The notes beneath the pieces are model-generated. The model ran no database searches. It saw nothing but the letters and a program-made list of their open reading frames with translations, and had not been told where the DNA came from. This document shows, piece by piece, positions 34,801-45,656 of a stretch of 64,000 nucleotides of DNA; within the stretch, counting starts at the first letter, position 1, and every line of letters begins with the position of its first letter. The position numbers and the translations under genes are program-made. Source of the DNA: Lycium barbarum (Eukaryota; Streptophyta; Magnoliopsida; Solanales; Solanaceae); NCBI RefSeq assembly GCF_019175385.1, contig NC_083344.1, positions 57,536,782-57,600,781 of the forward strand, written 5' to 3'.

Positions 34801-37800
34801 AAGATGGCTATTTGCGCAAACGGCTATTTGTGCAAGTGGCTACTTTGCGCAAGGAGGGTTATGCTTGCAAGAAGGCCATGTATGCAAGGTTGATTAGAGT
34901 GTCATCTATGCAAGGAGGGACGTGTTTGGCCATTGAAGGCCGATACTTGAGTTGAAGACTACACTAAGAAGACTAGCCAAACAAGGCCCTTACTTCATTA
35001 AGGATAGCATTGTAATTGCCTATCAGTCTTCTTTACTTAGCTTGTATATATAGCTTGTCTTTCATTTGATTAGGAAGATTTTGATGAATTATGTATTGAA
35101 TACTCTAAATGAGTGGTAGTTTGTTTGGATTAATAGCCTTTAGGATTTAGGATAGTTAATGGTGGATTCCATTGTTGGTTTTGAACCTTATTTCCATTGA
35201 TTTCATGAAGAGTTGTTCATTTATGGATTTCATTTGAATATCTCTTGCCTTGATTTCAGATAGCTTAGATTCTATTGATTGAATCCAACTGGAAGGGTCT
35301 AGGTTTCATGTACTTAGGTTTGTCTATAGATTCATTATCATTAGGGTCTGGCTTTTATGCTCTATTTCTTATCCCCTTTTCTTCAATTCTCATCCCAATT
35401 TCTTGTTTTCCTTTAATTCCGCGTTTTTGTGATTGATTTGGTATTTCCCCCAAATCGAATCCATATCATTTGGTATCAGAGCAAGGTAGAGGGATCATTC
35501 CATTGATTCTTCAATCCTTGGTTGAACAAAAAAAAAAATTGTTGTTTGTTGATTTTGATGTTAGATATGAGTCTGTTGGTGTGAAAAACCCTTGGAAACG
35601 AAATTTGAAGGTGTTTGGAAGAGATTTGAGGTTTCCACCATTGAAGGACCTTCAAAGCTTGAAAAATTCAAAGTGGGTTTGTTGATTGGGGGATTAATTG
35701 GGTCTATTTACTATTGGGCTTTGTTCTCCTACTCATTAGGAGTCTAGATCTACAATTTGAAAATTGGGTGTTCTTCATGTTCTTGAAGATATTCAAATCT
35801 TCATAAGGAAGAAGATGACCAAAAAGAAAGTTTGATCCAAAAAAATTTCACCCAAGTTGTGGAAAGTTGTTTTCCCACCCCAAAAAGCAAAGATCCTAGA
35901 TTGAGTGGGTCCAATACATCAGCCAAATTCTGAAAATCAAGCCCAAAGTTTGAGAAAATCGTCACAGAAAACTTCGCATCGGGTCCGCTAAGCGGAAGGA
36001 AAGCGGTCCGCTTTCTCCATGCATCGCGGACCAATCGCGTGCGTGGGAAAAATTTCGAAAAATTGCTGATTTTTGCAAGGGGCGTGTTGCACAACTTCAG
36101 AGGGGTGATTATTGCGCGATCGTTCCGCTAAGCATGAGAAAAGCCTGAGTTCCTAAAAAGTTCTAAAAATTTGTCTAAGTGTCAAAAACGGTTTGATTCT
36201 TTCTTAACTTCTTTTCTTCGATTCTTACAACTATTTAACAAATAGTAATCGATCTTATTAGTTGCTAATTAGTTCTTGCGTCTCAATTTCATTTCGTGCC
36301 AATTTCTTTCTAGCTTTTCTCTTTTAACTTCGTTGACCATTTCTTGATTCAAGTACGTTTGTTTTTTAGTCATCCTTCTTTCATCTAAACAAGAATCTAT
36401 TCTTCCACAAAGCTTAGCAACCTTGTGAAATTGATGGGATAAGCGGTTCGTGACCACCTTTGGAAGAAGCTTTAGGTTGAGTGGTAAGGCTTGAGTGCAA
36501 ACACGAGTGACGTGAGGAGTTTTACTACTAACGTTGTTTGCTAAGTTTTGTAGGTTTAATGTCTAATTTTGGAAAATATTCCCAAGAAGGGAAGGACCCG
36601 AAGGCTATCATGAATTCACTTTCTCTCATCCATAAACTCATGGACGAGCTAAGGAGGAGTGGAGAAGAGAATAGGAAGTTTGGAGTCTAGATGGGAACAA
36701 ATTAAGAGAGAAAAGATTGAGAGGATTTAAGGGAAAGAAAAGTGACAACCCTAGAGTGAAAAAAGGTGAGATTGTCAGGAGTGATGTGAAAGGGTTATCA
36801 CGACCTTTTTCTAACTCATGTAATTTTTCTTTTGTCTCTAGTTATCTTGATGATGTTGTAGATATTCTTGGGAGCAAGCCAAGTGAAGCGCCTCCAGTGT
36901 CGAAAATACATGAGGCAATTGAAGGCTTGAAGGCTTTCCAAATGAGCAAATGAGCTTTAAGGTTGAAAACCAAGGTAAAGAAGATGCTTTGTGTAAGGTA
37001 AAATAGCTAAACTCAACTCTCCAAATATTGTGAATGAGCATGATGATTCAAGTGTGAGTGATAGCTTATTCTTATGTGAGCTTAATAGCCCTTTACCATG
37101 TGTTGAGTCTAATGAATCTTTAATGAATATTGACAATGTCTTTAATGTTGGTGTTCCAACACTAGTTGATCCTTTTGATGACCGAATTGATTCTCTTTGT
37201 GGGGTCAATTTGAGTCCACCTAGTGTTGACACTTGTGATTTGCATGTTAGAACATTGTCATGTGATATGATAGCTCACACACTAGTTGATCCTAGCGATG
37301 ACCGAATTGATTCTTATAGCAAGATCAATTTGAGTTCAACTAGTATGGGTACTTGTGTTGATCAACTTGCTTGTAATGTTAATCCACTATTTGAGAAATT
37401 TTGTGTTGTGCTTAATGAACCTCAAATTAGTGATGATCTTGAACTAGTTGATAATGTGGAAGTTTATGAATATAACACACCACCCTTATTTGATACATAT
37501 GAAGATGAGTCCCCTGATCTTACCTTATTAACATTTGATGAGACTCAAGGTTATGAGTGTTGTGTGTCATGTATAGTCATGAAATGGAAAGTGCTTTGAA
37601 AAATGATGTTTATCTTTATGAGAGTAAATTCACTTGTTTTGAATCCTCATCATGTAGTGATTGTTTCCTCTTTGAAGATAATGTCTTATTTGATGATAAC
37701 ATGACTAGTGAGGGTGATGCATTGTAGTGGTGAACATGTAGCCACCTTTAAATGCTAAAAAATGTTTGGTAATCCACTAAGGAATGATAATATTCTTCCC

Positions 37801-40800
37801 AATGATGGAGATCTTCCCTTTGGAATTACAATCCACTTGTGGGGAAGAAATGTTTCGAAATGGAAGGTGATGCTTGTTTACAAATTGCTACTTCTTCATT
37901 GTGTGTTCAAAGGTTAGTAGTAGTAGGCACGATTGTGTTCTTGAACCTACTAGTGAGCCTACATTTGACGAGACCATAGATGAAGTTATTTTGTGTGACA
38001 CCTTTCTTTACTATCTAGTTGCATATGATGACGCTCATGATTGTGTTTGGGGTCCATCTTATGTTGAAAGGGGACTTATTGGGGTATATTGTTCTTGTCT
38101 TGACCAGGATGTGTGGGAATTCTTCTATTTTGACCCCGGTGATGTCTTAAACTTACGTGAGTACTCTTGTTTGAATAATAAGGATCACTTGCTCTCCATG
38201 CTTGCTAGGACCAATGTAGTCTTACGTGCTTTGTATTTTGAACCTATTGGTTTCCCTACCATATACTTGTTTCATGATATTTGGAGGAATAACTTTTTTG
38301 ATGCCTCATGTGTGGAGATTTTGTTCGTAGTAATCATTGACCCGTGGTTGTACCACAAGTTTGCACATCCTTGGCATGAGAAAAAAATTATTGTCTTTTA
38401 TGCTAACCCTCGTGCTTTGAGGACCATGTTTTCGTATGTCTTCCCTTGGGTTTTGCTAGGTTCGAATTCGAGGACGAATCCTTTTGAAGAAAGGGAGGAT
38501 GATACGATCCGGAATGGCTCAAGTGCTCAATTTTATCCAAGAACTTGTGCTAGAAGCGGAGACAAGGACTTTCAAGCTTTAGAAGCCATGTTCATGGAGA
38601 ATGAAGCTATGGAAGCACTTAAAGGGAGTCATTGGAGGGCCTTCAAGCTATGGAAGATAGCATGGATGAAGAAGTCAAGAGACCAAGAGTCCAAGGCCCA
38701 AGGCTTGCCTCTTAAAGTGGCTACAATTGCAAGCTTGGGTGATTCAAGGCCGGAAGATGGCTATTTGCGCAAAGGGCTATTTGTGCAAGTGGCTACTTTG
38801 CGCAAGGAGGGTTATGCTTGCAAGAAGGCCATGCATGCAAGGTTGATTAGAGGGCCATCTATGCAAGGAGGGACGTGTTTGGCCATTGAAGGTCAATCCT
38901 TGAGTTGAAGACTACACTAAGAAGACTAGCCAAACAAGGCCCTTACTTCATTAAGGGTAGCATTGTAATTGCCTATCAGTCTTCTTTACTTAGCTTGTAT
39001 ATATAGCTTGTCTTTCATCTGATTAGGAAGATTTTGATGAATTATGTATTGAATACTCTAAATGAGTGATAGTTTGTTTGGCTTAATAGCCTTTAGGATT
39101 TAGGATAGTTAATGGTGGATTCCATTGTTGGTTTTGAACCTTATTTCCATTGATTTCATCAAGAGTTGTTCATTTGTGAATTTCATTTGAATATCTCTTG
39201 CCTTGATTTCAGATAGCTTAGGTTCTATTAATTGAATCCAATTGGAAGGGTCTAGGTTTCACATATTTAGGTTTGTCCATAGATTCATTGTCATTAGGGT
39301 CTAGCTTTTATCCTCTATTTCTCATCCCCTTTTCTTCAATTCTCATCCCAATTTCTTGTTATCCTTTAATTCCGTGTTTTTGTGATTGATTTGGTATTTC
39401 CCCCAAATCGATTCCTTATCATTCAGGGTACCAGCTAAATTGAAGACATATTTGGACCAACTATTAAATGGTCAGGGCATATGTGAGTTACACTATTAAC
39501 GAAGGACATACTGTGTTTTGTTTGTGTTATTGGGAAGGGGGTTTGATGACGCAGACGGAGAAACTACTACCTGAGCGCCAGTGTAGACTGAAGTTTGTAA
39601 GATGCAAGCTTCTTTATGGTGTTTGGAACTCCCACCGTTGAAATCGTAATCATCCTTTGCCCAATCAGAATATCCTTATAAGAAAACAGATAATTCAAAT
39701 TTCATACCACACACCTCTTAAAAATTTTAGCTATGAAATAACATGTACGATATGCTGATTTCATACAGAACTTTAAGGTCGATTATATGGAAGACTATGA
39801 GATTCAGTAGTTTCCACTCCCACCATTCTTGCTCCCACTCTTGGCACCGGCTGTCCTATGCCTTGATATTATTTCATCAAGTTCGATTTACATTTGAAGG
39901 GAAACATTTCTCTAGCAAGAACAAATAGATCTCTCAAATGACTTGCATATTTGAGATACTTTTACTCTCTGACAAGGAGTAAGAACCAAGTCCCCTATTC
40001 TTTCTAAGGTGAATATTGATCAAAAACTACTCAAACAGAAACCAGTAATGCAATGACATGCATGTTTAAGCAATCAACACACCACTAAATCTAAAAATCT
40101 GTCATTGTCCATGAAGGCAGCAGAATTTATGGAGCCTTTTATCCCAAGAAAAACATATAAAATACATACTTAAAAGGGACAGAAAATACTTATAGCAAGG
40201 ATGTTACTAGACCTTATTTAGGCAACAATGTGCTTCAAGGACTTCTTTCATGTTCAACATTGGCTCACCCATACCCATAAACACAACATTTGTCACTCTC
40301 TGCTTGAATAGGTCTTCTATGGCCAAGACCTGCACCAGGTAATTACAAATAAAAATAGTCCCCTTGAATTTGGCATCCACCACAAAACAAAAAACAACAC
40401 ATGCCTATCCACACAATCCTCTTGACAGTGATTAAGTTAGAGTTCAGAATCATGACTGATTAAGATTAAGTTAGAGTTCAGAATCATGACTGATTAAGAT
40501 TAAGTTAAGAGTTCAGAATCATGACTGATTAAGGTAAAGAGTTAACAGTGATGCTTCACTTTTAGCAACTATGGTATGTGAACAGACCATCTACACCTCT
40601 ATCTTGCACGATAGAGCAAAATGATGGACAGGAAATCTACTGAAAATCCCACAGAAAAGAAATTACGAAGAGGCAGCTATATTAGGGATAAAAATATGAG
40701 CATAACAGAGATGCAAAGAAAACCTGCTCAACAATTTCATGGCTCTTAAGGTTCCTTGAGAATCCTCCCTTGCCAGTTGCACAGAACGAACAGCGCAACG

Positions 40801-43800
40801 GGCAGCCCACCTGATTAGCACAAAAATGAATGACCATGGTGGCAGAAACATGATTAAAAACCACATAGGTTTTCAGTAGTTAGTGCTGAGAGCATATATT
40901 TAATCTATGACCACAATGAGTTACCTGAGATGAAACACATGCTGTCAAACGAAATGAACCATCTTTGTCTTTAACTGGAATTCCAACAGTCTCGACCAAT
41001 CGGTTGTCCTTGAGTTTAATTAACAACTGAAGTTTATTTGCAGGAATTCTAAGTTAGTGAAAGAGGGGAAGGATGGGCAGAAGAAAGAGATATGTACAGT
41101 AACCTTCCAAAAAATAATTAGCACTGAAAATATTAGGAAAGACTTAACCTAAAAACATCAAGACAAACAAAATAGATAGCCGTCTCAGGGCAAAACCACA
41201 ACTTGTATATAGCATGTGCTGGAAGTCCATTATCTGACTCGTCCAAGTTTCTCTCGTCCTGTAGCTAAATGTGGACATGACATCCTTCCATGTTAACAGA
41301 GTTATGTCACCCAAAAAGAAAAAAACCAGGGCCTGCCAGTAACGTCCATAAAAAATTTAGCTGGATGTTTTTAACATCTTCATTCCTTCAAATGAAGGAA
41401 GGGAAAGAAGCTTTTGAAAATTCAGAACACCAACATACATTACATATATACTCTGGTCATCTGATCTCATTTGCATTAATATGTCCATTTTCCTAGATAG
41501 AAACAAACCAACTCAACAGTGTTGGTAATATAATTGGCTGGACCCATCTTGACCAAAACGGGTAACCCGAAGACAGCTTTAAACCAAGGGAGCAGATCTG
41601 GGCCAGAAGCCCACAAGTTAGAAGGCCAAAGTGATGTGCATCAATCAAGGGAGGTTCATGGTATTGTTTGGAAGAAGGCCCACATACAGACACCTCTGCT
41701 GTGCAACAAACTGTCAAACCAGGCATCCTCATGTTCCCTTAGTGATACTGTTCCCACATGCTTGGCTCACTCCATAGGATAGGACTAAAGTTTTGCTTTA
41801 TCAGGATTAATTTTACTTTGGGGCTTGGGTTGTTATAATGAGGTGTGAAAGCAATATATAGCACATAAGCAGTGTATGCCATGGAAAGGGCATCAAGCTA
41901 AATATTGGCACCAGTCATGGAGATGGCAGCAAGGATCTTGTTTCAGTGGTGCCAATGTAATTCTGCATCTTCTGGCAAAGACAAGTTTAGTTCGTAACTT
42001 AGTATCCTGGGTTAACTCCAGTTCTAATAGCTCCTTAGCACCAGAATAATCTTCACGATGTCTCTTCCAGAAGGCAACCCTTGTGCTAACAAGAATTGTT
42101 GGTCATTCAAAAATAAGCAAGTCCTATGGGTGTTTGTAAACACCATAAGCCCCCATGTCACATTCAATTAATCAGCAAAAATCAAAATCAATTTTACACA
42201 ATAATAGAAATTGTCTTCAAAACACCAGCACACACAGACATATTAGTTCTACTTCTACTAAAATCACTTTCTACGCTACTCTTGATCCAAGTAGTTATTC
42301 GACACTAACTGTAGTTCTTGGTTGATACTTCTTCATCCATCTACAATGAGGTTAAGCCACTTATATGTATATTTATTCTAGGGCTAATGGGGTATTTGGG
42401 CAGAGCAAGTTCAACATTAGATGGTACATGGCAGGACAGATTCACAATATTATGGAATCCATTGACAAGAAATTCGAATTCTGTTGAAGGATCAAAAAGG
42501 AGGTTGATCATTTTGTCGCTTGAAGGGACACAGCAACGCAAAGCAGGGGCTGTCATGGGTGAAACTATTCCCTTATGGGAACAGCACGCTTCAAAAAATG
42601 CGGCGTAGACTACTTAAGCAAAAAGTGATCAGTTCTAGAATTTGAATTTTAAAAAAAAAAAAAAAAAAAAAGGAAAAACTATAAGCACCAATGTTTCTTT
42701 GCCCTCGTTTTTTTCTTCTTTGTAACCCCTCTTCTTCTACTACTGTTTCTTCTGCTTTCTTTGGTTTGCTACTTCTCCTGGCAGAGTTCTCTATTGCTTC
42801 TTTCTTCTACTCCCTTAGTTCAATTACTTTATAATACTGCAACTTAATTTTTCTAATAGTTGGCTAGCCAAATATAAGAATTAATTTTGTGATTAAAGTT
42901 ATCTTTTCCTGGGGAATTTTGGCAGAGTGCAGGCAGGGCAGGCTTGGAGTGGCTGACTGGGTTGTTTAATGTCATTTTCAAGACGGCGAAGATGCCTGAA
43001 CAATGGAGGTGGAGTACAATGATTCCTTTGTACAAGAACAAGGGTGACATTCAAAGCTACAACAACTATAGAGATATCAAGCTGCTAAGCCACACCATGA
43101 AAGTGTGGGAAAGGGTGATAGAGATGAAGGTGAGGAGAAGCGTGTCTATTTCTAAGAACTAGTTCGGATTCATGTCGGGGCGTTCTACTACTGAAGCCAT
43201 TCATATTGTTAGGAGATTGGTGGAGCAGTATAGGGAGCAGAAAAGGGACTTGCACATGGTATTCATCGACCTAGAGAAAGCTTACGATAAAGTGCCAACA
43301 GAGGTTCTGTGGAGATGCTTGGAGGCTAAAGGTGTACCTGTGGCATATATTAGAGCGATCAAGGACATGTATGATGGAGCCAAGACCAAAGTAAGGACTA
43401 TAGGAGGAGACTCGGAGCACTTTCCAGTTCTGATGGGTTTGCATCAGGGATCAGCTCTTAGCCCATTTTTATTTGCCTTGGTGATGGATGGATTGACACG
43501 ACAAATTCAAGGTGAGGTGCCATGGTGTATGTTGTTCGCAGATGACATAGTCTTGATTGACGAGACTCATAGCGGAGTTAACTCTAAGCTAGAGGATTGT
43601 AGACAGACGTTAGAGTCTAAAGGATTCAAGTTGAGTAGGACCAAGACAGAGTACTTAGAGTGCAGGTTCAGTGGCGTACCTCAGGAGGCTGACATGGAAG
43701 TGAAGCTTGGTACCCAGGTCATCCTAAAGAAAGGAAGTTTCAAGTATCTTGAATCTATTTTACAAGAAAATGGGGATATTGACGATGATGTCACATCGTA

Positions 43801-45308
43801 TTGGTGCAGGATGGTTGAAATGGAGTCTCGCTTCTGGAGTGCTGTGTGACAAGAAAGTGCCACCAAAACTTAAGGGCAAGTTCTACAAAGTGGTGGTTAG
43901 ACCGACTCTGTTGTACGGGGCAGAGTGTTGGCCAGTCAAGAACTCTCACGTGCAGAAGATGAAAGTAGCGGAAATGAGAATGCTGCGATGGATGTGTGGG
44001 CACACTAGTGGCATCGGTGGAGGACAAGATGCGGGAAGCGAGGCTGAGATGGTTTGGGCATGTGAAGAGAAGAGACATAGATGCCCCAGTGCGCAGGTGT
44101 GAGAGGTTGGCTATGGACGGTTTTAGGAGAGGTAGAGGAAGGCTAAAGAAATATTGAGGAGAGGTGATTAGGCAAGACATGGCGCAGTTTCAGATTACCG
44201 AGGACATGACCTTAGATAGGAGGTTGTAGAGGACTCAGATTAGGATAGAAGGCTAGTAGGTAGTCTCACAATTCTTTCGCACTAGTAGGCGTAGTTTTGC
44301 TCTATTGTTTATTGCCCTTTGATTCATGCTTTTATGTGTTGGGTCTTGTCTTTCCATGCTATTTTATCATGACTTATTTGCTCTTGTTATTTCTCATTTT
44401 CGCATTGCTTTGATTTGCTTGTTTGTATCTGACTCTTTTCCCTTGTTTTCTTTTGAGCCGAGGGTCTTTCGGAAACAGCCTCGCTTTTCACTTAAAGTCT
44501 TATGAGCTCCATCTTTTTTTGCGCTTTTGGCTTTTCACACTGCAAAAAGCCTGCACTCCATGGTATAATGGAGGCACCAGACATATACAAAATGCCTTGT
44601 ATAGGTACATTGACAAGCTAGAGATCAGCTTCAGGTGGCCATATTTTTATACACTCATTAAAATTACACCAAACTGAGCAATCAACCAAAGTGAAGCACT
44701 CCATAGCCTCATAATTGTAAATGAAATTGATGACAAAACCAGTAGACTAGCATAACCAAAATATAAGGATGGAAGAATGTGGACCTTGATGGTCCCATCA
44801 GCTGCAGTAACTGCTTTATGAATTGGAGACCTCCCAACCCTCCATCCTGCTTCCTCTAAATCCTTTCTGAATTCCAACGGCACTATCCAATTTAACAGCA
44901 ACAAATTAGTAGAGCAAACATAAAAATCATTAAGGTAAAATATAAAGAAAGGAAAAACTCACGCTGACTAAATTCGTGAATGTCCTTGAGCTTTCTCTTG
45001 TAGAGGAGATGATAGAGTTGTTTACCTCTAAAACTTTTCTAAGAAGATTAAGCAGAGTAATGAATAAATACTTTAAAGTGTATGGTAAGAAATTGGTGGG
45101 CTCTTACTGAACAAACCTGACCAAAGTCGAGGGCAAGTTGCTGAAGTTGTTCCTCAGACAAACCAAGGAGGAGGCGCGACTCCATTTGAGAAGCCTTCTT
45201 GAGTGAGGGTAAGGGTACTGTGAGAGAGGCGCTTGTAAAAGTGCGAGAGCGCAAAGCCCGAGCCAGGGGAACTGAGCAGCCGTAGTACTGAAGGAAACCC
45301 ATCGCCAT
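31895..45308 (-). CDS. RlmN-like: RlmN-like radical-SAM adenine-C2 methyltransferase, 10 exons
   Basis: Exons, in order of transcription: 45308-45117, 45038-44963, 44882-44785, 41026-40925, 40810-40724, 40329-40213, 39674-39571, 32594-32455, 32343-32207, 32080-31895. Every intron has GT/AG ends and phases agree, giving 1239 nt and 412 residues with no internal stop. The [4Fe-4S]/SAM motif CPLRCSFC is at residues 159-166, GEP at 206-208, and SLHAPN follows in exon 8. The two cysteines of the methyl-transfer mechanism appear as C152 (ACVSSQVGC) and C380 (ASAACGQL), equivalent to E. coli RlmN Cys118 and Cys355. Family members make 2-methyladenosine in 23S rRNA (A2503) and some tRNAs. The Ser/Arg/Thr-rich first 35 residues suggest an organellar transit peptide (inference). 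MAMGF offers two starts; the first was chosen. Introns 3 (3758 bp) and 7 (6976 bp) are swollen by transposable elements. The splice model was made by eye. Confidence 0.9.
33345..33616. mobile_element. hAT-type MITE in intron 7
   Basis: A 272-bp element with inverted ends CAGTGGTGGACCTA and the complement of CAGGGGCGGACCTA, flanked by the perfect 8-bp duplication CATCTAGT (33337-33344 and 33617-33624). An 8-bp duplication with CAG-type ends is typical of hAT. Confidence 0.88.
34548..35468 (+). repeat. 5' LTR of element E
   Basis: 921 bp. It contains coding-looking stretches (for example 34680-34955) matched by the 3' LTR, and a TATATATAGCTTG box at about 35045 that could serve as promoter. 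Confidence 0.92.
35471..35483 (+). other. primer-binding site of element E
   Basis: TGGTATCAGAGCA, two bases after the LTR, is an exact match to the initiator Met-tRNA primer site. Confidence 0.95.
36559..36690 (+). CDS. short ORF of element E, gag-start-like
   Basis: 43 codons opening [16 protein letters not shown] and continuing with a charged, helix-prone [15 protein letters not shown] segment, ended by TAG. Placed where a gag start would be. No family was recognised. The reading continues with broken frames toward 36950, suggesting a decayed longer protein. Confidence 0.35.
   Translation: MSNFGKYSQEGKDPKAIMNSLSLIHKLMDELRRSGEENRKFGV
37030..37599 (+). CDS. unrecognised acidic ORF of element E
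   Basis: A 189-codon frame, rich in Asp, Ser, Leu and Cys, with no known domain. It contains an internal duplication: [19 protein letters not shown] (about residues 39-57) and [19 protein letters not shown] (about 82-100). Its composition and length are unlike gag, RT or envelope proteins. It lies between the short gag-like start and the next ORF, in the same orientation as the element. Whether it is translated is unknown. A chance frame is less likely given its length and the internal repeat, but it may be a decayed remnant. Confidence 0.45.
   Translation: MNEHDDSSVSDSLFLCELNSPLPCVESNESLMNIDNVFNVGVPTLVDPFDDRIDSLCGVNLSPPSVDTCDLHVRTLSCDMIAHTLVDPSDDRIDSYSKINLSSTSMGTCVDQLACNVNPLFEKFCVVLNEPQISDDLELVDNVEVYEYNTPPLFDTYEDESPDLTLLTFDETQGYECCVSCIVMKWKVL
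37874..38908 (+). CDS. unrecognised ORF of element E running through the polypurine tract into the 3' LTR
   Basis: 344 codons. Roughly the first 200 residues are aromatic- and Asp-rich ([50 protein letters not shown]) with no family recognised. The frame then crosses the polypurine tract ([15 protein letters not shown], about 38470-38500) and continues over 130 codons within the 3' LTR, ending [10 protein letters not shown] stop-free frame through the priming site and LTR is unusual. The ATG may not be the true start, since similar sequence continues upstream across a stop. Function unknown. Confidence 0.45.
   Translation: MFTNCYFFIVCSKVSSSRHDCVLEPTSEPTFDETIDEVILCDTFLYYLVAYDDAHDCVWGPSYVERGLIGVYCSCLDQDVWEFFYFDPGDVLNLREYSCLNNKDHLLSMLARTNVVLRALYFEPIGFPTIYLFHDIWRNNFFDASCVEILFVVIIDPWLYHKFAHPWHEKKIIVFYANPRALRTMFSYVFPWVLLGSNSRTNPFEEREDDTIRNGSSAQFYPRTCARSGDKDFQALEAMFMENEAMEALKGSHWRAFKLWKIAWMKKSRDQESKAQGLPLKVATIASLGDSRPEDGYLRKGLFVQVATLRKEGYACKKAMHARLIRGPSMQGGTCLAIEGQSLS
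38469..38499 (+). other. polypurine tract region of element E
   Basis: GAGGACGAATCCTTTTGAAG then AAAGGGAGGA and the LTR. It shares the GAGGACGAAT signature with the gypsy elements here, linking E to that superfamily. Confidence 0.85.
38500..39421 (+). repeat. 3' LTR of element E
   Basis: 922 bp, nearly identical to 34548-35468. Confidence 0.93.
40430..40545 (+). repeat. 34-bp tandem repeat in intron 5
   Basis: Three units around the core GAGTTCAGAATCATGACTGA, separated by GATTAAGATTAAGTT-like spacers, within intron 5 (40330-40723) of the RlmN-like gene. Confidence 0.85.
41027..42907. other. intron 3 DNA left of the LINE
   Basis: No gene or element recognised. A 22-base poly-A run lies at about 42650-42671. 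Short frames (41290-41496, 41534-41782, 42318-42608) have no family signature. Confidence 0.5.
42908..44490 (+). pseudogene. 5'-truncated RTE-type LINE reverse transcriptase in intron 3
   Basis: The translation gives a non-[78 protein letters not shown], the [18 protein letters not shown] block and the catalytic [12 protein letters not shown]. It is followed by the C-terminal [18 protein letters not shown] and [12 protein letters not shown] segments. The endonuclease domain is missing. A TAG occurs after SISKN (about 43160) and frames shift near 43795 and 44010, so it is dead. The 3' end carries the GAGCCGAGGGTCTTTCGGAA motif (about 44455) seen at the ends of plant RTE LINEs. It is antisense to the host gene. 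Confidence 0.88.
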
Positions 45309-45438
45309 TTCTCTATTACCTCTCAAAGGATAAACCCCAACAAAAAGATGGCGGTTAAAACTCTCAAAGCCAAAATGGGAATTGAAAGGAACGGAAAAAA
45401 ACAAAAGGAAAAAGAAGGCACTTTTTTATGGTTAGTGA
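45309..45438 (-). promoter_or_regulatory. presumed 5' UTR/promoter of the RlmN-like gene
   Basis: 130 bp between the start codon and the SINE. It is purine-poor on the minus strand, and no clear TATA box was seen. The TSS cannot be placed. The position as regulatory DNA is inferred from the gene alone. Confidence 0.35.
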
Positions 45439-45570
45439 ATTTTTTTTTTTTCCCCTCCCATTTTAGGAGGATTTATAGTGTTTTCACACTTCTCCTCCAG
45501 TGTGACTCGAACCCAGGACCTACCGGTCGTGGGTGGAGGTGCTTAACCACTGAGTCATCCCTCACTTGTC
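45439..45570 (-). mobile_element. tRNA-derived SINE upstream of the RlmN-like gene
   Basis: A 132-bp element with perfect 9-bp duplications GGTTAGTGA (45430-45438 and 45571-45579). On the minus strand it has an A-box-like GATGACTCAGTGGTTAAG and a B box GGGTTCGAGTC (45504-45514), and ends in a poly-A tract. These are the internal Pol III promoter parts and the tail expected of a SINE. Confidence 0.85.
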
Positions 45571-45656
45571 GGTTAGTGATTTTTTGGGATAAGCGCCTAC
45601 GTTTTTTTTTTTTTTCTTATAACACTTTGATTGATTCAAGTTATATAAAATCCTAA

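Larger units (their letters stand above)
34548..39421 (+). mobile_element. complete non-autonomous LTR retrotransposon E
   Basis: A 4874-bp element with LTRs of 921 and 922 bp, both starting TGATACGATCCGGAATGGC and ending TATCA. It is flanked by the perfect duplication TTCAG (34543-34547 and 39422-39426). A consensus Met-tRNA primer site and a polypurine tract are present. The 3.0-kb internal domain has no RT, integrase or protease. The LTRs differ at few positions by eye, so it is young. It sits in intron 7 of the RlmN-like gene in antisense orientation. Confidence 0.93.
33770..39530. mobile_element. long-TIR hairpin element in intron 7, interrupted by element E
   Basis: The left arm (about 33790-34000) contains TTTGTTAATAGTTTAGCTCA, ATTTAATAGTTGGTCCAAAT and GGCCAAATATGCC. 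The inverse of the same blocks occurs in order at 34435-34542 and, beyond element E, at 39427-39520. Joined across E, this is a foldback element of about 0.8-0.9 kb with no coding capacity. The outermost ends and target duplication could not be fixed. Confidence 0.65.

Noticed and set aside
43791..44180. 129-codon minus-strand frame
   Set aside because: Shadow of the LINE reverse transcriptase on the opposite strand.
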